From Marisa cornuarietis (Eukaryota > Mollusca > Gastropoda > Architaenioglossa > Ampullariidae), in NCBI GenBank assembly GCA_004794655.1, contig SMMW01000145.1:936501-1000500 (forward strand): a DNA stretch of 64,000 bases, in the 5' to 3' direction. The notes beneath the pieces were generated by a model. That model made no database searches and was not told where the DNA came from. It was given only the letters and a program-made list of their open reading frames with translations. Within the stretch, counting starts at the first letter, position 1, and the number at the start of each line of letters is the position of its first letter. The position numbers were made by a program, and so were the translations under genes. This document shows, piece after piece, positions 1 to 11,960 of this stretch.

Positions 1-1969
1 TGAAATGAACCTTCCCCATTGGTTGTGATGACTCGCCCTGATCGCTCAGCCACTGCTGCAGAAGGTGGTACAACATGCTGCACACTATACGACTGTTTAT
101 CCACGTGCTTAGCACGTAGACGTCGTTGCCGCACTTCAGCCAGTGCATGGCTATCAGGACAAGTACCACTGTCTTGCCGGTACCAGGTGGACCTGCCAGG
201 AAAACCCTGGGAGGTGGTGAACTCAGCAGGTCGACTTGTTCTGGAAATAAAGTTATGAGGGCGTAACGCTTGCCTGTCTCTGACACGGCCTGTCCCACAG
301 TCTTGACACACAGGCGGGGCTCAGACAGACAGGGGACCTTCACCGATGTGGCTGGCCCACAGAACCTGATTTTTAGAAAACAAAGCAGTGACTGTTGTAT
401 ATAATAGGAAAGGTTCTATAAGTCAAAGATTATGAAAAAGATAAATTCAAATAATGTGTACGAACTAAACTAAAAATGTTGTTCTTTAGCTAATTAGTTG
501 ATTTGGTTTTCAGTCGAAGGGTTGGTTGGTGAATGAAGTTAAGTAATTTGGTTATTTGTTAATCTGTAAGAGGAAGGGTAGATAAATGACTTTTCACTAA
601 TTTATTAGTAGAAGGGTGGGGGTTGCCTTTTACTAGTTAGTTGATGTGTTCATCTGTACGAGGCTGCCTAGATAAATGACGTGAAAAGATCAGGCTTCGT
701 GAACACAAGGTTGAAATCAGCTGAACTGAATGTCTATAGATGAGGGGGTAGCTAAATGCCTGGCTGAAGGTTCAACGAACACACAAAGTATAGATGGACA
801 GATTAACTGATGAATGCATGTACCTGGCAACGAGAGTCTTGTAGATATTTGAGCTCATAACGGGATCCATTCCAGAAGAAATCACACACTGCTCCCACCA
901 TTTCCGTAGTCGCCACAAAACGTCGTTTGCTATGTCCCATGGAGTGCTGGGACTGGACAGTTGGTCAAAACAAATGCAGACGCCAGTGATGTCATCAGTG
1001 TTCAGGCAGCGATGCAATTCCTGTAAGGATAGTTGTGAGAATACTGAACATAAATAAAATGTCTCACTTCATTCGCTTTCCGAGAGCAAATAATAGCGAT
1101 GTCAAACGTGGATTCAACACTGAGGCAACTTGTAAAACTAAAATATGAGTGGGACAGCGTGTATATGACTGTGACAAAAGTTCGCCTCTGGCAGACAGTT
1201 GGACTTTGATTGCTTAAGACTTTTGTATTTTTTTCTGGTCTGAGCCTGAAACGATATCAATGGATGAAGAAAGATTTGAGAAGATACATATGTTAACACT
1301 GGCCTGCTGTGTGTTGTTGTTTACATGTTTTGTGTGTTTTAATGCGTGAATGGCGTCATTTCTGACGATTAAAAAAAAATGGCCGATGGAGGTGACGTCA
1401 TGTTTGACGTAAATTCTACTCACACCACAAAGTGGGAAACATTCTGGGTGCACTGACACTGTTCACCTAACAAAGCTCTACATTGTGTACACAAACATTT
1501 GTCAACATATTCCTGCACAAAACTAATGCCACCTAGATTCATACTGACGGGCGTCATGGAACTTTGTCTCCAGTTTGCGGAAATGTTGATCACCGATATA
1601 ATCGCTTTTGTCTAACAGACGACGGAATTAATGTGTAACACATTGCTGTCCTCACAGTAATGTTATTAAATGTATGCCAAGAATCTTAGAAACAGGAACA
1701 GATTTACAGCAATATATACATTTGTCTGAAAACTAAAAGACATTGTCCAAAGGTAACACCCGTCATCGTTCACTTTTTTGTAATAAAACTCTTTTCTATA
1801 AATTCTATGTCAACCTTTTACCACGCGTAACCTGGACAACGTGACGTCACATGCAGTCCTTCACACGAACAATCGCCTGCTCCAGACGGTGGGGTAAGTG
1901 TTTGACACTTTGTCCTCAGTGTGATGTGGTGACAGTCGTCATAGCAAGCTGGCCGCCAGGATAAATGTG

Positions 1970-2028
<59 letters not shown>

Positions 2029-4526
2029 ATATCTTATCGAGCTGCCACTAAATTGCCTTCTGGAACAAATAAAGTATTATCCTATCTTATCTTATTAAAT
2101 TCCCTCATTTTCGACTAATAGTCAGCTTGCGAACTTGTGTTAGTGTTTGGATGTTTTGACTTCGAGAACTGGTCGGAAAAAGTTATTGCTTTGACGGACC
2201 TAACAATAGTACAGATTACCCCCCCCACTCCCATGGCCCATTTTAGGGGACGAATTTTTGTCACAGTGTCATATCAGTCAGTCACACCGTCAGTCAGCCA
2301 ATCAGTCAGTCAAAAAACAAAAATCAAAATATTATTTTTTATTTTAGTTTTCCATAAATTTCTTTTTATTCTCACCTGTGCCAGCTCTGGATCAGCGTTA
2401 ATGACTTCTTGTATTTGACCTGAAGTGAGGTTAGGTAAAGCAATGGTCTTTGTAATACTGAGTCCAGGTGCAACATCAGACACCAGGTAGGACAGCATCG
2501 CCTCCGCTTTGTCCAGTTGTGACACAGACTTTCTGAGTTTCTTCGCTATCCTTATGAATTCGGACTCGGCCTGGCTATAAGTTTGTTCACTGTCACCTGA
2601 AGCTTTTATTTCGCACACAATGATACCATAGTGTCGGTGAATGATAAGAAGATCAAAGCTTCCTTGTCTCCAGTTCCTTGGGAGATATTCTGGCAGGTTG
2701 GAAGGATTGGGAAAGAAAGCAGCGACTGGCATATAGCAGGGCTCGCCAAGGTAGTCGCCGAAATTCATCTGACTGATGGCCATGAAAACTTCGTCTTTGT
2801 TTTTCTCAGCCATTTTCTGTAGACAAAACACAACACGTCCTACAGCTGCATCAATGACCATGTCAGTCTCTTGCACACGGGTTGTGGTAAGAATGGTGTC
2901 CCTTCTAAAGTAGGTTGAGATTCTTTCAAGGACGTGAACATCTGCGCCTGAAATGTTTCGTTTTCTCATAGGTACCCGGTTTATGTGGGCAGCAGGCAGA
3001 AAGTGGGCTTGCGTTTCCAGATTAGGGTAGACATGTTCTACCCATCTTATCCAGAAATCCTGGACTTTTTTGGCGAGAAGATTCTGTTAAACGAGAAGAA
3101 AAGAATCACTATGTAAATACATCAACACAATGCTAGAAGAATTGTAGAGTGTCGCAAGCACTTGAACAAGCGTAGATACAGGCACGTTGACCAGTGGAGC
3201 AGACCCTGGTGCGGGATATGGAGCCAAAATGTATCAGATGCCTTAGTGGCTTATAAACATCTTTTCTACCTCAGGTATAACAAGCAGCAGCAGCATGATT
3301 AGCAGTTAGAAAATCGGGTGGGCTTAAATCTGCTAACTCTTTTTTGTTTACAGCGTGCAGCATAACTTGAATTGCTTAAATTAATTTTTCGGTATTAAAA
3401 AGATACTTCAGACTGATAATAAATATCACAAAGGTATATGAATACTCAAAGGGATATTATATTCTTACTAATATTTTCTAATAAATTGAGCAGACAGTAA
3501 CAGTAACAAAAGTTGTATGGTATTACACTTACTACAGAAGTCGATAAATAGTACAAGGGTAGCAGATATGGTATTAATAGTGGCGACAGCAACCATAATA
3601 AATACACTGTGATATTTATGGTACACTGAGAGTAACAGATGGTGGCGCTGCAGTTTGAATACCATGGCGAACGTTTCTAACAACAGCCATTTAGGGAGAC
3701 TCAGAAGATATGAGGAGGATTTTAGAGCTTATTAGTTTTCTATCAAAATTATATAACACGTGCTAGCCATCAGTGTACAAAATTTCTGATCTGTGTAAAA
3801 ACACAAAACTCATCATTTTTTCTAGATATACAGCACTCACCAGTTCTTAGTCTAAACACACAAAATTAGTTTTCTCACTGACCAGTTATCACGATGCCCG
3901 CCTCTGTTTATTTATTTATTTTCGAAATCCTCCCTGTTACAGCCAGTTCAGCGCCAATGGCCAAGTCGCACTTGTCACATGACTAATAGGGTTTTTTTTT
4001 TAGATAGTGGGAAAAGAAAGGGGGAAGACGATATAATTAACTGTCGCCGGCCACCGCTTCACTTCCCAGGGAGACATGGCAAGTGGAGGGAGACTACGTG
4101 TAGGGAAGTGAAGGCTGCGTCTTCCTACAAAGGTTCATATTTTTGTGTATGTTGGATTTTTTTGGTATAAGTTGAATTTAAAAAAAATATAGATATGTAT
4201 TAGCAATTTGTTTTTGTTGTAGCTGTCAATAGGCGCAGTCTACGGGACCGGGTGATGGGCCATGAAGTCGAGGGTCGCTAGATAACCGTAGAGTCTAAGG
4301 GGCCTGGCAGATGCCATAGAATATTTGAAGAGGCTTTTTTGTGTGTGAGTTGTTTGGGGTCAATGTTGCCCTGGAGTATTAGGTCCTGGAGTATGTTGTG
4401 GTCGCTAGTCCCCAGAGGCAGTGCCATTTTGTGTACAACGTCTGACCCCGAGACGCGGCGCCGTCGAGTTGTGTGTATAACGTCTGTCCCCGAGTGGAAG
4501 CGTCTGTGGTTTAAGTTATTTTTTTC

Positions 4527-4579
<53 letters not shown>

Positions 4580-5602
4580 GAAGATATATATATATATATA
4601 TTAGGAATTCCTGGATCATTAGTCTCCAGTAACTGTTTTCGCAGAGTTTAGTGTCTACAATGAATCGTCAGTTCCCAGTGACTGGAATTAAGAGTATCAT
4701 CAGTGTATGCAGTGATAAAAGTGATTTTGTGCCGGACTTTTAACACTTAAGTACTTTCTTTTATAATATTTGTTAATTAGATCGGTTAATTAGTTATTAA
4801 CTTTTTGATTATATTAAGAAATTAGATTTACTTCAGTAATTATCGTACAATTATATTAAGAACTTTAACATATTTCATTAATGCAATTAAACGTGTAGAG
4901 GCCTGAAAAAGAGGCAGAGAGTTGTTTGTAAAGAAAAGAACACGCAAATGTTCATGCGTTTACGTGTACGCGAGTGTCTACACAATAAAGCGAAGAACAT
5001 TAGATGGCTTTTGAAGAGACAGAAAATGCCACTATTTCAGTGAGAAACAAAAAGTCTTGAGTTATGATCTGACCTCGGGACATATTCTGGATCTTAAACT
5101 CATCTGCAGAGCTGGTGTAAGGAGAACTTTTGAAAAACCGATGATAATTGATACAAGTCATAGTACGCTTTGTAAGGTGTGGTGAAATTTAACAGATACT
5201 TACATCAATACCTGCTTTGTTATATATCAATTTCACTGCTTTCATGATCTGAGGACGAGTCCCGTGGATAATGAATATCTCAAACCCAGGAGTAGGTGAT
5301 GGATATTCGTCCTTTCGAACTTGGGCTCCAGACAAGTCTTGAATTTCTCGTATAGACTTTTCTCCTGAAACCAGATTCCAATAATTTCATCAACCTAAAG
5401 CCTGCAACATAAAGTGTTTCTATTAAAAAGTTATTAAAATTTTCGCGAGTTTTTCCATTTGCTTACTCTTACCTGCCCCGATGAACAGGCCGCAAGCAGA
5501 TGCAAGTACCGCACACCGACATTCTTCTAGTGGACCTCTTCGACGTCCGCGGTGTCCGGCGCCATGATGACCAGAATGTCCGGCTGAGTCAGTCACACTC
5601 AT
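1..5602 (-). CDS. KH-like / PD-(D/E)XK nuclease-like / P-loop NTPase protein (partial, continues beyond base 1)
   Basis: Five exons reconstructed by eye, all with AG acceptors and GT donors and matching phases: 5602-5473, 5364-5204, 3083-2376, 1020-824 and 365-<1; about 520 aa are visible. Start: ATG at 5602 (MSVTDSAG), 11 bp inside an apparent acceptor. Residues about 27-97 resemble a KH domain (GLFIGAG-EKSIREIQDLSGA, then FEIFIIHG and a final helix); KH domains bind single-stranded RNA or DNA. The GxxG loop reads G-A-G-E, so its last glycine is lost. Residues about 135-333 hold a NERD/restriction-like core: D241 in GSFDLLIIH and the E255-x-K257 pair in GIIVCEIKASG, the PD-(D/E)XK signature. 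Exon 5 has a perfect Walker A, GPPGTGKT (aa 457-464), after a PEQVDLL segment of the kind seen in helicase or AAA ATPases. Walker B and any helicase motifs lie outside the window. Family knowledge suggests a nucleic-acid-processing or defence-like ATPase; function is inferred. No frameshift or stop is seen. Confidence 0.72.
824..1020 (-). CDS. Exon 4 of the KH/nuclease/NTPase gene
   Basis: This 197-bp exon has an acceptor at 1022-1021 (cttacag) and a donor at 823-822 (ccag/gtacat). It begins in phase 0 with ELHRCLNTDD and leaves two bases that complete an Arg codon with the first base of the next exon at 365. It links the nuclease-like exon to the Walker A exon and contains a Trp-rich segment (RLRKWWEQC). 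Its placement rests on phase agreement on both sides; no independent domain is recognised in it. Confidence 0.65.
1021..2375. other. Intron 3 of the KH/nuclease/NTPase gene
   Basis: A 1.35-kb intron between exons 824-1020 and 2376-3083. It holds a (GT)n tract at 1973-2025, a LINE or SINE-like 3' tail on the plus strand (aaataaagtattatcctatcttatctta, about 2040-2095) and a short run of cagtca repeats near 2275-2310. No coding potential was recognised. Confidence 0.55.
1973..2025. repeat. (GT)n microsatellite
   Basis: About 26 uninterrupted GT dinucleotides, seen directly in the sequence, inside the third intron of the KH/nuclease/NTPase gene. Confidence 0.97.
3084..5203. other. Intron 2 of the KH/nuclease/NTPase gene
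   Basis: This 2.1-kb stretch between the KH-like exon and the nuclease-like exon is AT-rich and contains the GT/TA microsatellite at 4531-4600. Around 4240-4520 it has a more GC-rich patch with two similar phrases (acaacgtctgaccccgag and ataacgtctgtccccgag), which looks like an old repeat insertion. No exon with convincing splice sites was found. Confidence 0.5.
4531..4600. repeat. Compound (GT)n(TA)n microsatellite
   Basis: About 23 GT units (4531-4576) are followed, after a short gcggaaga spacer, by about 9 TA units to 4600. It lies within an intron. Open frames across it on both strands are artefacts of the repeat (poly-Cys/Val and poly-His/Thr). Confidence 0.97.
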
Positions 5603-6610
5603 CGTCGGGACAACTGCACCAAAAGGTTGAGGTTTTGACAAAATAAGGTAATGTTCATCATGATGATCAACTGTGCATTTCATATTTGGTTCCTTGATAG
5701 CTGAGTTACTTTTTTTTAATTATTTACATCGAATCACTTGGTTGCTTGTTGCCATAATCTTGCAAACTACCCTTTGTCCGCCATGTTGGTCTGAATTGAT
5801 GACAGGACGGTTTATTTCGTTCTAAAAGTACGTGTAAATACTTATTTCATTGACAGAAAAAGTTTAATTCAACACCAACAGTCTCTTCCTTTACTGTTTT
5901 ACTATAAAAACAAAAGCACCTTTTCAATACATAAATAGAGAAAAGACAATGGACAGGTAAAGGACGAGATGAAATGATTATCGTTTATGTGCAGAAAATT
6001 AAAAAAATTATAGTCACATGTTGGGGAACGCACACACAGAAAGGTCACATACAAGACACGCCGACTAACATTGCGTCCCTCACGTTTTCTTTCTCGCAAC
6101 AAATCACCGAGACCTGTACGTGGGCTTTAAGTTCTCTATTGTCGGGAGTTTTTGTTTATCTTTAGAGGGGCAGCAAATTTCACAAAGTTCAAATAATTTC
6201 ACAAATCTCAAATAATTTCACCAATCTCAAATCAACATGTATATCGACTAACTACAGACTAGATAAATCCCCTCAATCACATATATTACTCTATACTTCT
6301 ACCAACAATCAATCATAAATACCATATCAATGACATATGTAACTCTCCATCCTCCAATCATTCAACTTCAATAAACAACAGTTTCTTCTCTAAGTCCAAT
6401 TCACTTCAAATTTCCAAATCACACAGTTTCTCATAAGGGAACAGCAACGGGTAGTACTAATGTCCGAGTTCGGTAGCTCGATATAAGCAAAATGACCAAA
6501 AACGCACTTACTTTCAAAGTCCGGGTCAAAAAACACTCACTCACATATATACATCTTCCTAGATTAACCTCCTTTGAAACTATTCTGTATGACGAGCTGT
6601 CGGTGCGAAC
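5603..6610. other. Region upstream of the KH/nuclease/NTPase gene; no gene seen
   Basis: AT-rich DNA 5' of the gene starting at 5602. It should hold the promoter or a 5' untranslated exon, but no motif can be assigned. A small internal repeat of 'tcacaaa(g/t)(t)tcaaataat' occurs three times at 6179-6233. Confidence 0.4.
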
Positions 6611-6611
6611 T

Positions 6612-6945
6612 CGCAGACTAACGACTGTATGATTCCAATACTCCGGTACATCAGGTGGTGACTAGGCACACTCAGACTGACGACAGTACAACGTTAATAC
6701 TCCTGAATAGCTGGTGCTCTGACGACAATATACTCCGTTTCTCCTGAACAGTGGGTGCTGACTAGGCAGGCACAACTGGCTATCAACGATATACTCCTTT
6801 AAACTCCGGAACAACGGGTGCTGACTAGGCAAACACTCCCAACTGATGACGATACACTCGACGATGTATACTCCAATATTCCTGAACAGCAGGGGCTGAC
6901 GAGGCGGGCACAACTTGCTGCCGGCGATACACTCCTTTACTCGTC
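6612..6945. repeat. Diverged tandem repeat (minisatellite), unit about 65-70 bp
   Basis: About five imperfect copies of a unit whose recognisable phrases are 'tcctgaacag(c/t)(a/g)gg(t/g)gctgac(t/g)aggc', 'acaactggct' and 'gacgatacactc'. Phrase starts are spaced roughly 60-75 bp apart. Copies differ by substitutions and small indels, so the array is old. A minus-strand frame (6662-6958) that translates the repeat is not considered a gene. Confidence 0.75.
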
Positions 6946-7231
6946 TTCTTTCCCCCAAATAATTCCTTGACTTTCATAATTCGTACTCACCACCATGCAT
7001 TCTCAAGCGTACCGTAAAGGGTGACTATCCCGACTTCTTAAACCATATAAGGGAGAGGGTCTATTTCTTGCATCACATTGGTACAGCTGCGATAAAGAGT
7101 ACCTCGCGACGGGCATAACAAAACTGGTGTACCTGAAGGCAGAGCTGCACTGCATTGCACTCACTGCACTCGCCCCATGTCATCTGCTCTGCATTTCTCG
7201 TCTGCTCACTCCAGTCAATTGGAGCAATGTA

Positions 7232-7555
7232 CCTTATAACCTAACCTTAACCCCTAACCCTAACTCAACCTAACCAAAGTCATAACCATAACTAATATCC
7301 CTAAACCTAATCCTAAACCCTAGCCTTCAACCTAAACTTAACCCCTAAACCTAGCCCATAACCCGTAACCTATACCTAACCCTAAACCTAACCCCTAGAC
7401 CTAGCCTTAAAACTAACCCTAAACCCTAACCCCTAACCCTAACCCCAAACCTCAAGCCTAACCCCTAAACCCTTACCCCAAACCCTAACCCCTAACCCCT
7501 AAATCCTAACCCCAAACGCTAGCCCCCTAAACCTAGCCCTAAACATAAACCTCAT
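7232..7555. repeat. Degenerate telomere-like (CCCTAA)n array, interstitial
   Basis: About 320 bp made almost wholly of variants of CCCTAA: aacccctaaccct, ccctaaacct, ccccaaacc. The metazoan telomere unit is TTAGGG/CCCTAA, and this strand carries the C-rich version. Units vary between 6 and 8 bases, so this is an eroded or satellite-like array, not a live chromosome end; genes lie on both sides. Confidence 0.85.
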
Positions 7556-8866
7556 CATTTCTCTATCATCAAAGACAGATCATAAATGACAAACAGCGCC
7601 AAGTCAAGCCCCACCACGCTCCCCTCTCAAAAATAACATAGACGGGCCTATGACAGCGAGTTACTCGACATCGCAGTTGTGCCGTCACGTTAGTCAATTA
7701 CAAGAAAAATGTTGCTTTGACAGAGTAGAAGCCGCTTACAAAAGTTCTGTATCTACGCCTAAGCGGCTAAAACAATTCTATGTAACCACTAACCTGCTCA
7801 CACGTTGTTATCAGTTTGTCTCGTGACCGCCTGCACTCCAAGCCCCTAGTGTTCTAGTCATCCTCCTGGGTCCTGTAACTGCGCAGTAAAAGAAATCGCT
7901 CTGATACATTCACACTTCCTAAACACTGAAAATGTTTAACGAAGATGTGCCTTGAGACACATTTAACTGCATAACTTTATCCCATAAATCGTTACGTAGA
8001 CAAAAGAGGTTTGACTTACCTTGTTCAGGTAAACTACACACAGGCCATGACAGCTGCCAGCAAGCTGTGACTAGAAGCAAAGTCCGCACGCGACACGACG
8101 CTGTTAGTGAGCAACAACTACGTATCTGTCAGGCTTCACAGGGTACAAGGGGGCACACAGAAGGGGAATCCATCTAAAAATTACCCCACAACCCGGGAGA
8201 GTAGGGTGAGGTGGGGTGATAAGCTTGAGAGGTAAACACTCTGTGTGTTGTGCGGGACTGACGCGACAGCATAATGTCGAGGTCATACTAGGACACCTGC
8301 ACTCGACTCTATGTGGTTTCCGCGCACGCATGCACGCAAACACCATTATACACACACGCTTTTACAAGGACACGCACGAGCACACAAACGGCACATTCAC
8401 ACTCACGTGCACACAACCATATGCAAGCACACACACACACAAGCACTAACACGCATGTGGGTGTGTGGGTATGCCCTTGTGTGTGTAAGTGTGTGCAAGT
8501 TAATTTTAAGTGTTATTTATTACATGTGTGGATCATAAAATTTATGCGATTGCCTCTCCTTGTCATCATCATCTTGAGATAATGTCCTTTGTTGTCGAAG
8601 ACTTAAATAAGCGGCCTTGAGAAAAGGAGAATATCCTTTAGTGAGCAGTATGTGTGACCTGAAAAAAGAAAACATTTTACTCATTTTCTACTTTATCCAC
8701 CATCACACACATTTTCATTCTCACTCTTTCTCACACACACATACACACACACCTACTCATACGCATACTTTTCAAAGTATATGGGAATATTAATATCCTG
8801 TTTATTGTAAACAAAGTTGTTGTATATAATTCTGCTTTCGTATTCTATTTCTGGTATATCTTGGAA
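7556..8866. other. Gene-free stretch with CA/GT-rich patches
   Basis: No gene was recognised. Between about 8325 and 8500 the plus strand is rich in cacacac/gcacac, and 8460-8500 is rich in gtgtgtg, giving weak self-complementarity. A second CA-rich patch runs from 8700 to 8765. Overlapping open frames at 8216-8582 are products of this low-complexity sequence. Confidence 0.5.
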
Positions 8867-9095
8867 ATGTGACCCAGCACGACATCCTCCTAAACTCGTC
8901 CATCGGGGTACCATAAGAGGTTGTCGACGCAGAGCTAATATAAAATATAAAACAGTAGACTGGCCATACCATGGATCTTGCTCACTGCCACTCAGGACAA
9001 GCCTAAATAGCGAGTCTTGTCAACCGCCGCCTCTCTGCCTTCAACGACCTGTATAGTGGCTGGCCAGCTTAGCTGGTCGTCAACTGACACACGAC
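8867..9095. repeat. Dispersed repeat R2, copy 1
   Basis: This segment aligns by eye with 12655-12905: shared phrases include 'tgtgacccagc(a/g)c(g/a)aca', 'cagt(a/c)gactggccataccatgg', 'aggacaagcct' and 'gcctccaacgacc'-like text. It ends where the Tc1-like relic begins. Unlike copy 2, it is not preceded by an R1 unit. Confidence 0.6.
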
Positions 9096-9099
9096 GACG

Positions 9100-10320
9100 A
9101 CGAAGACCATTTCTCTACTCAATAAATGAAACATTATCAGACATTTTGATTGAAACAAATCATTTTAACGACGACAGTTTGATGTTGCACTGCCGATTCT
9201 TTCAAAATTCAGAAAAGGGATGTCAGAGAAAAAGAAAGTCAAATCGTATGTCCACCTTTGGCCTGAATGCCGACAAGGCAACGTTGTCTCTTGGACTAAA
9301 CCAATGTTCTCAAAGTCTTTTGGGGAATTGCCTCCCACCGTTGCCTATAACAAATGGTACAGATGATTTAGCTCAACTGCTGGAGGGAGGTTGGCTCTAA
9401 GTCACTGGCCCAAGACATCTCACAGATGTTCAGTGGGATTCAGATCTGTGGAACAGGTTGGTCAGTCTATGCAGTTGACTTGGTGCTGCTGCAGATAGTC
9501 ATCGACGACCCTGGCTCTGTACGGTCTGGCGTTCTTGTCCTGAAGAACGGCGCCTGGTCCAATGGCCTACGGTGCTGGCAGTATCAGAGGCTGTAAAATG
9601 TTGTCTCTGTATGCCACGCCTTTTAGTTTGCCTTGCACCAGATAAAGGGGCGTTCTACAGGTCGTTCCCATCCCACCGAACAACATGATGAATCCACCAC
9701 CATAGCGATCACGCACCACCACAGTGGAATCGTGGTAACGCTCTCCCTGTCGTCTCCAGACGCTGATTTGGCCATCGTGGAAGGACCTGGCAAAGCGAGA
9801 TTCTTCAGTGAATAGGACTGAGGCCACTGTTGTCGTGTCCCCGCAAATACGAGCAGTGCGGTGTGCAGGTGTCAGGACAGGGCGGACAGCGGGTCCCCTT
9901 GACCGAAGATTGCTCTCCCTGAGCCGGTTGCAAACCGTCTGGTCCCTGACAGTTATGTTAGCAGCTGCTTGCAGTGTGAGTGTGCTGGCAGTGGCTGTTT
10001 TTTATTTTAGAGCCAGAAGAACAATGAACCTGTCCTGCTGTCTGGTAGCTAACCGTGGGCGTCCGGGGTGTCTTCGTTATGCAACAGGTCCCTTAGCATT
10101 GTAGCGGCCTCGTAAAGTTTGAATGAGAGAGTGAGCAACTCCCAATCGGCGGCCAATTTCTCGAACTCCTACGCCATTTTTCAGCCATTCAATGATCATT
10201 TCTTGGTCGACAGTGCTTAATCGTCGTGTCTGAGGCATGATTAAAGGGGGCATAGTAACCGGCAATAAACCCTCCCAGGGCTCTAACTGAGTTGTGTTGA
10301 CAATGGACAGGGTTTGCAAG
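9100..10320 (-). mobile_element. Tc1/mariner-like DNA transposon relic
   Basis: The block between R2 copy 1 and the sequence near 10320 carries a decayed transposase read on the minus strand (10238 to about 9230). The flank at about 9110-9180 ('aaatgaaacattatcagaca', 'gattgaaacaaatcatt') recurs near 59200-59250, consistent with an element end. Exact inverted-repeat limits could not be fixed by eye, so the outer coordinates are approximate. Confidence 0.75.
9230..10238 (-). pseudogene. Tc1-like transposase pseudogene
   Basis: It begins at ATG 10238 (MPQTRRLST) with a helix-turn-helix of the form WLKNGVGVREIGRRLGVAHS. After stops and frameshifts it continues through 9827-9567 (VLFTEESRFARSF, VWRRQGERYHDST, DRYGGG) to remnants of QDKNARPYRARVVDDY and DLNPTEHL near 9530-9420. 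The catalytic triad is damaged: the first acidic position reads E in FTEESRF, the usual D-D-N-A reads D-K-N-A, and there are several in-frame stops. A functional transposase of this type is about 340 aa and cuts and pastes its own element; this copy cannot encode one. Confidence 0.85.
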
Positions 10321-10744
10321 TACATTACATGTTTTCTATTGTTCAGTTCTGTTTTGTCATATGGATGTCTTGTAATTGCACTCATGTTTTGTGAGTTTAT
10401 TTATTTTTTATGCTTGACTTCTGTACTGAGCGTGTACAAGACTAAACTGGATTGTCAAATTCATGTCAACTGTTCACGCACACAACAAATCAACTAAAAT
10501 GATTTTGAAGTAATTTCTCACTGTTGGTACTAACATGATTAATAACCATTTAGAAAATATTTAGCTTTCCTTTGATGTGATCAGTATATAAAATCTGTGC
10601 TTCGCTAATTTCCCTGTGTCCAATCTATTTAAAAATTCTCTTGCAAGTTCGCTCTTTAGGAACATTGCTTTTGTAGGTCGACTATTTAACAATTCGTTTC
10701 CCTTTACAGCTTCTATTTAAAAAATAAGCTGCTTATGATAATAG

Positions 10745-11960
10745 TAATAATAATAATAACCACCAAACAAATGGATGAAAATTAATATATATATATATAT
10801 ATATCACATGGAAAAATAATAGTTTTATACTGAAGCTGCGTTATAACTTCACCTAACATTCTAAATGACTACAATATATTCAATTTAATTTCCAAAGGAG
10901 AGATCATGTTTGTCGTAAATAGACAAAACCAGAAGGAAATTTATTCCGTTGCTCATGTATGTGTGACAAGTACTTCCTGACAAACTAAAAATAACTTTAT
11001 GTTTCTGCCATAGTTATTCTTAAACTTTAGTAGTCTGGTTTTCCACTCTTTCGAAACAAAAACTACAATTTGCGTTTTGTTATAGTTCTTGCTCTTCATT
11101 AAAATCTAATTAAAGTCGCTATCGACTCGTAACATTAACCAATCAAACACCAAGAATGAGACTTAACACAGAGAGACAACAGAAAGATTAAAGTTTGATT
11201 GAAATACGAATAATGATGTGCACGAGAGCGGAGAGAATATTTAACCGATTGGAATCTTTAAGCAGACTGCATAAACATCCACCCCCACCTCACATGTACA
11301 GGGCCAACCGATCAACAGGTCAGTGGTGTTACCACGAAGCGGCCACAGGTGGAGGTGCAACGAGATACGGGATTTGCTTAGTGCTGCAAGCTAAAAACAT
11401 TCAGGACAACAGAGTCACAAATATCTCACATATTTGATATTATTTAAATTACTTGACACAAGCGCGATGTGAGTCAATGAGCGGAAACACTATCGTAGCT
11501 CTACCGAAACATTTACAAACTGAGTTCCATCCATTAACTGGTAAACTGGATGACAGTTAGTGAAAGTTTACAGATTTTCCCTAACTTCTTTTCTCTTTTG
11601 AAAAAAAGGCAAATAGGTGATACAGATTACACGGTAGCTGCTCACTGTGAAAGAAGCATTAATAATCTTAAAAGCGGTTTTAGTGCCCAAACGAAGCAAG
11701 CAGCTCCGAAGTATAACAGATCGGTGATTTCAATCTATGAGAGCTAACTCACTTTGACGATAAAAAAAACTGTCAATGAAAGTTTGTAAAAACGACGAGG
11801 AAGTTTAGTGCGAAAAGATAGCTGATGAAAATAATGATGATGAGAGCGACATGGAAAATGGCCAAATTTCACACAATTGTTCAATAACAGTGCAGAAAAT
11901 ATTGACACTCTGCTAAAAATGATTTTAAAAGTGAGTGATAAAAGTCCCAGTTGCACAACA
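10745..11960. repeat. Repeat block R3, copy 1
   Basis: Diverged duplicate of 13205-14345. Collinear landmarks: 'aataataataac(c)ccaaacaaatggatgaa', 'ttttagtagtctggttttccact', 'acagggccaaccgatcaacaggtc', 'gacgataaaaaaaactgtcaa' and 'gagcgacatggaaaatggcc'. No protein similarity was recognised in either copy, so this could be a non-autonomous element or an old segmental duplication. Confidence 0.6.

Noticed and set aside
4278..4632. Overlapping open frames on both strands with poly-His/Thr and poly-Cys/Val
   Set aside because: They are created by the GT/TA microsatellite and lack any family resemblance.
6662..6958. 98-aa minus-strand frame with internal repeats
   Set aside because: It is a translation of the minisatellite; copies are diverged without regard to codon position.
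8216..8582. Three overlapping plus-strand frames
   Set aside because: Low-complexity CA/GT DNA; no start context, splice sites or similarity.
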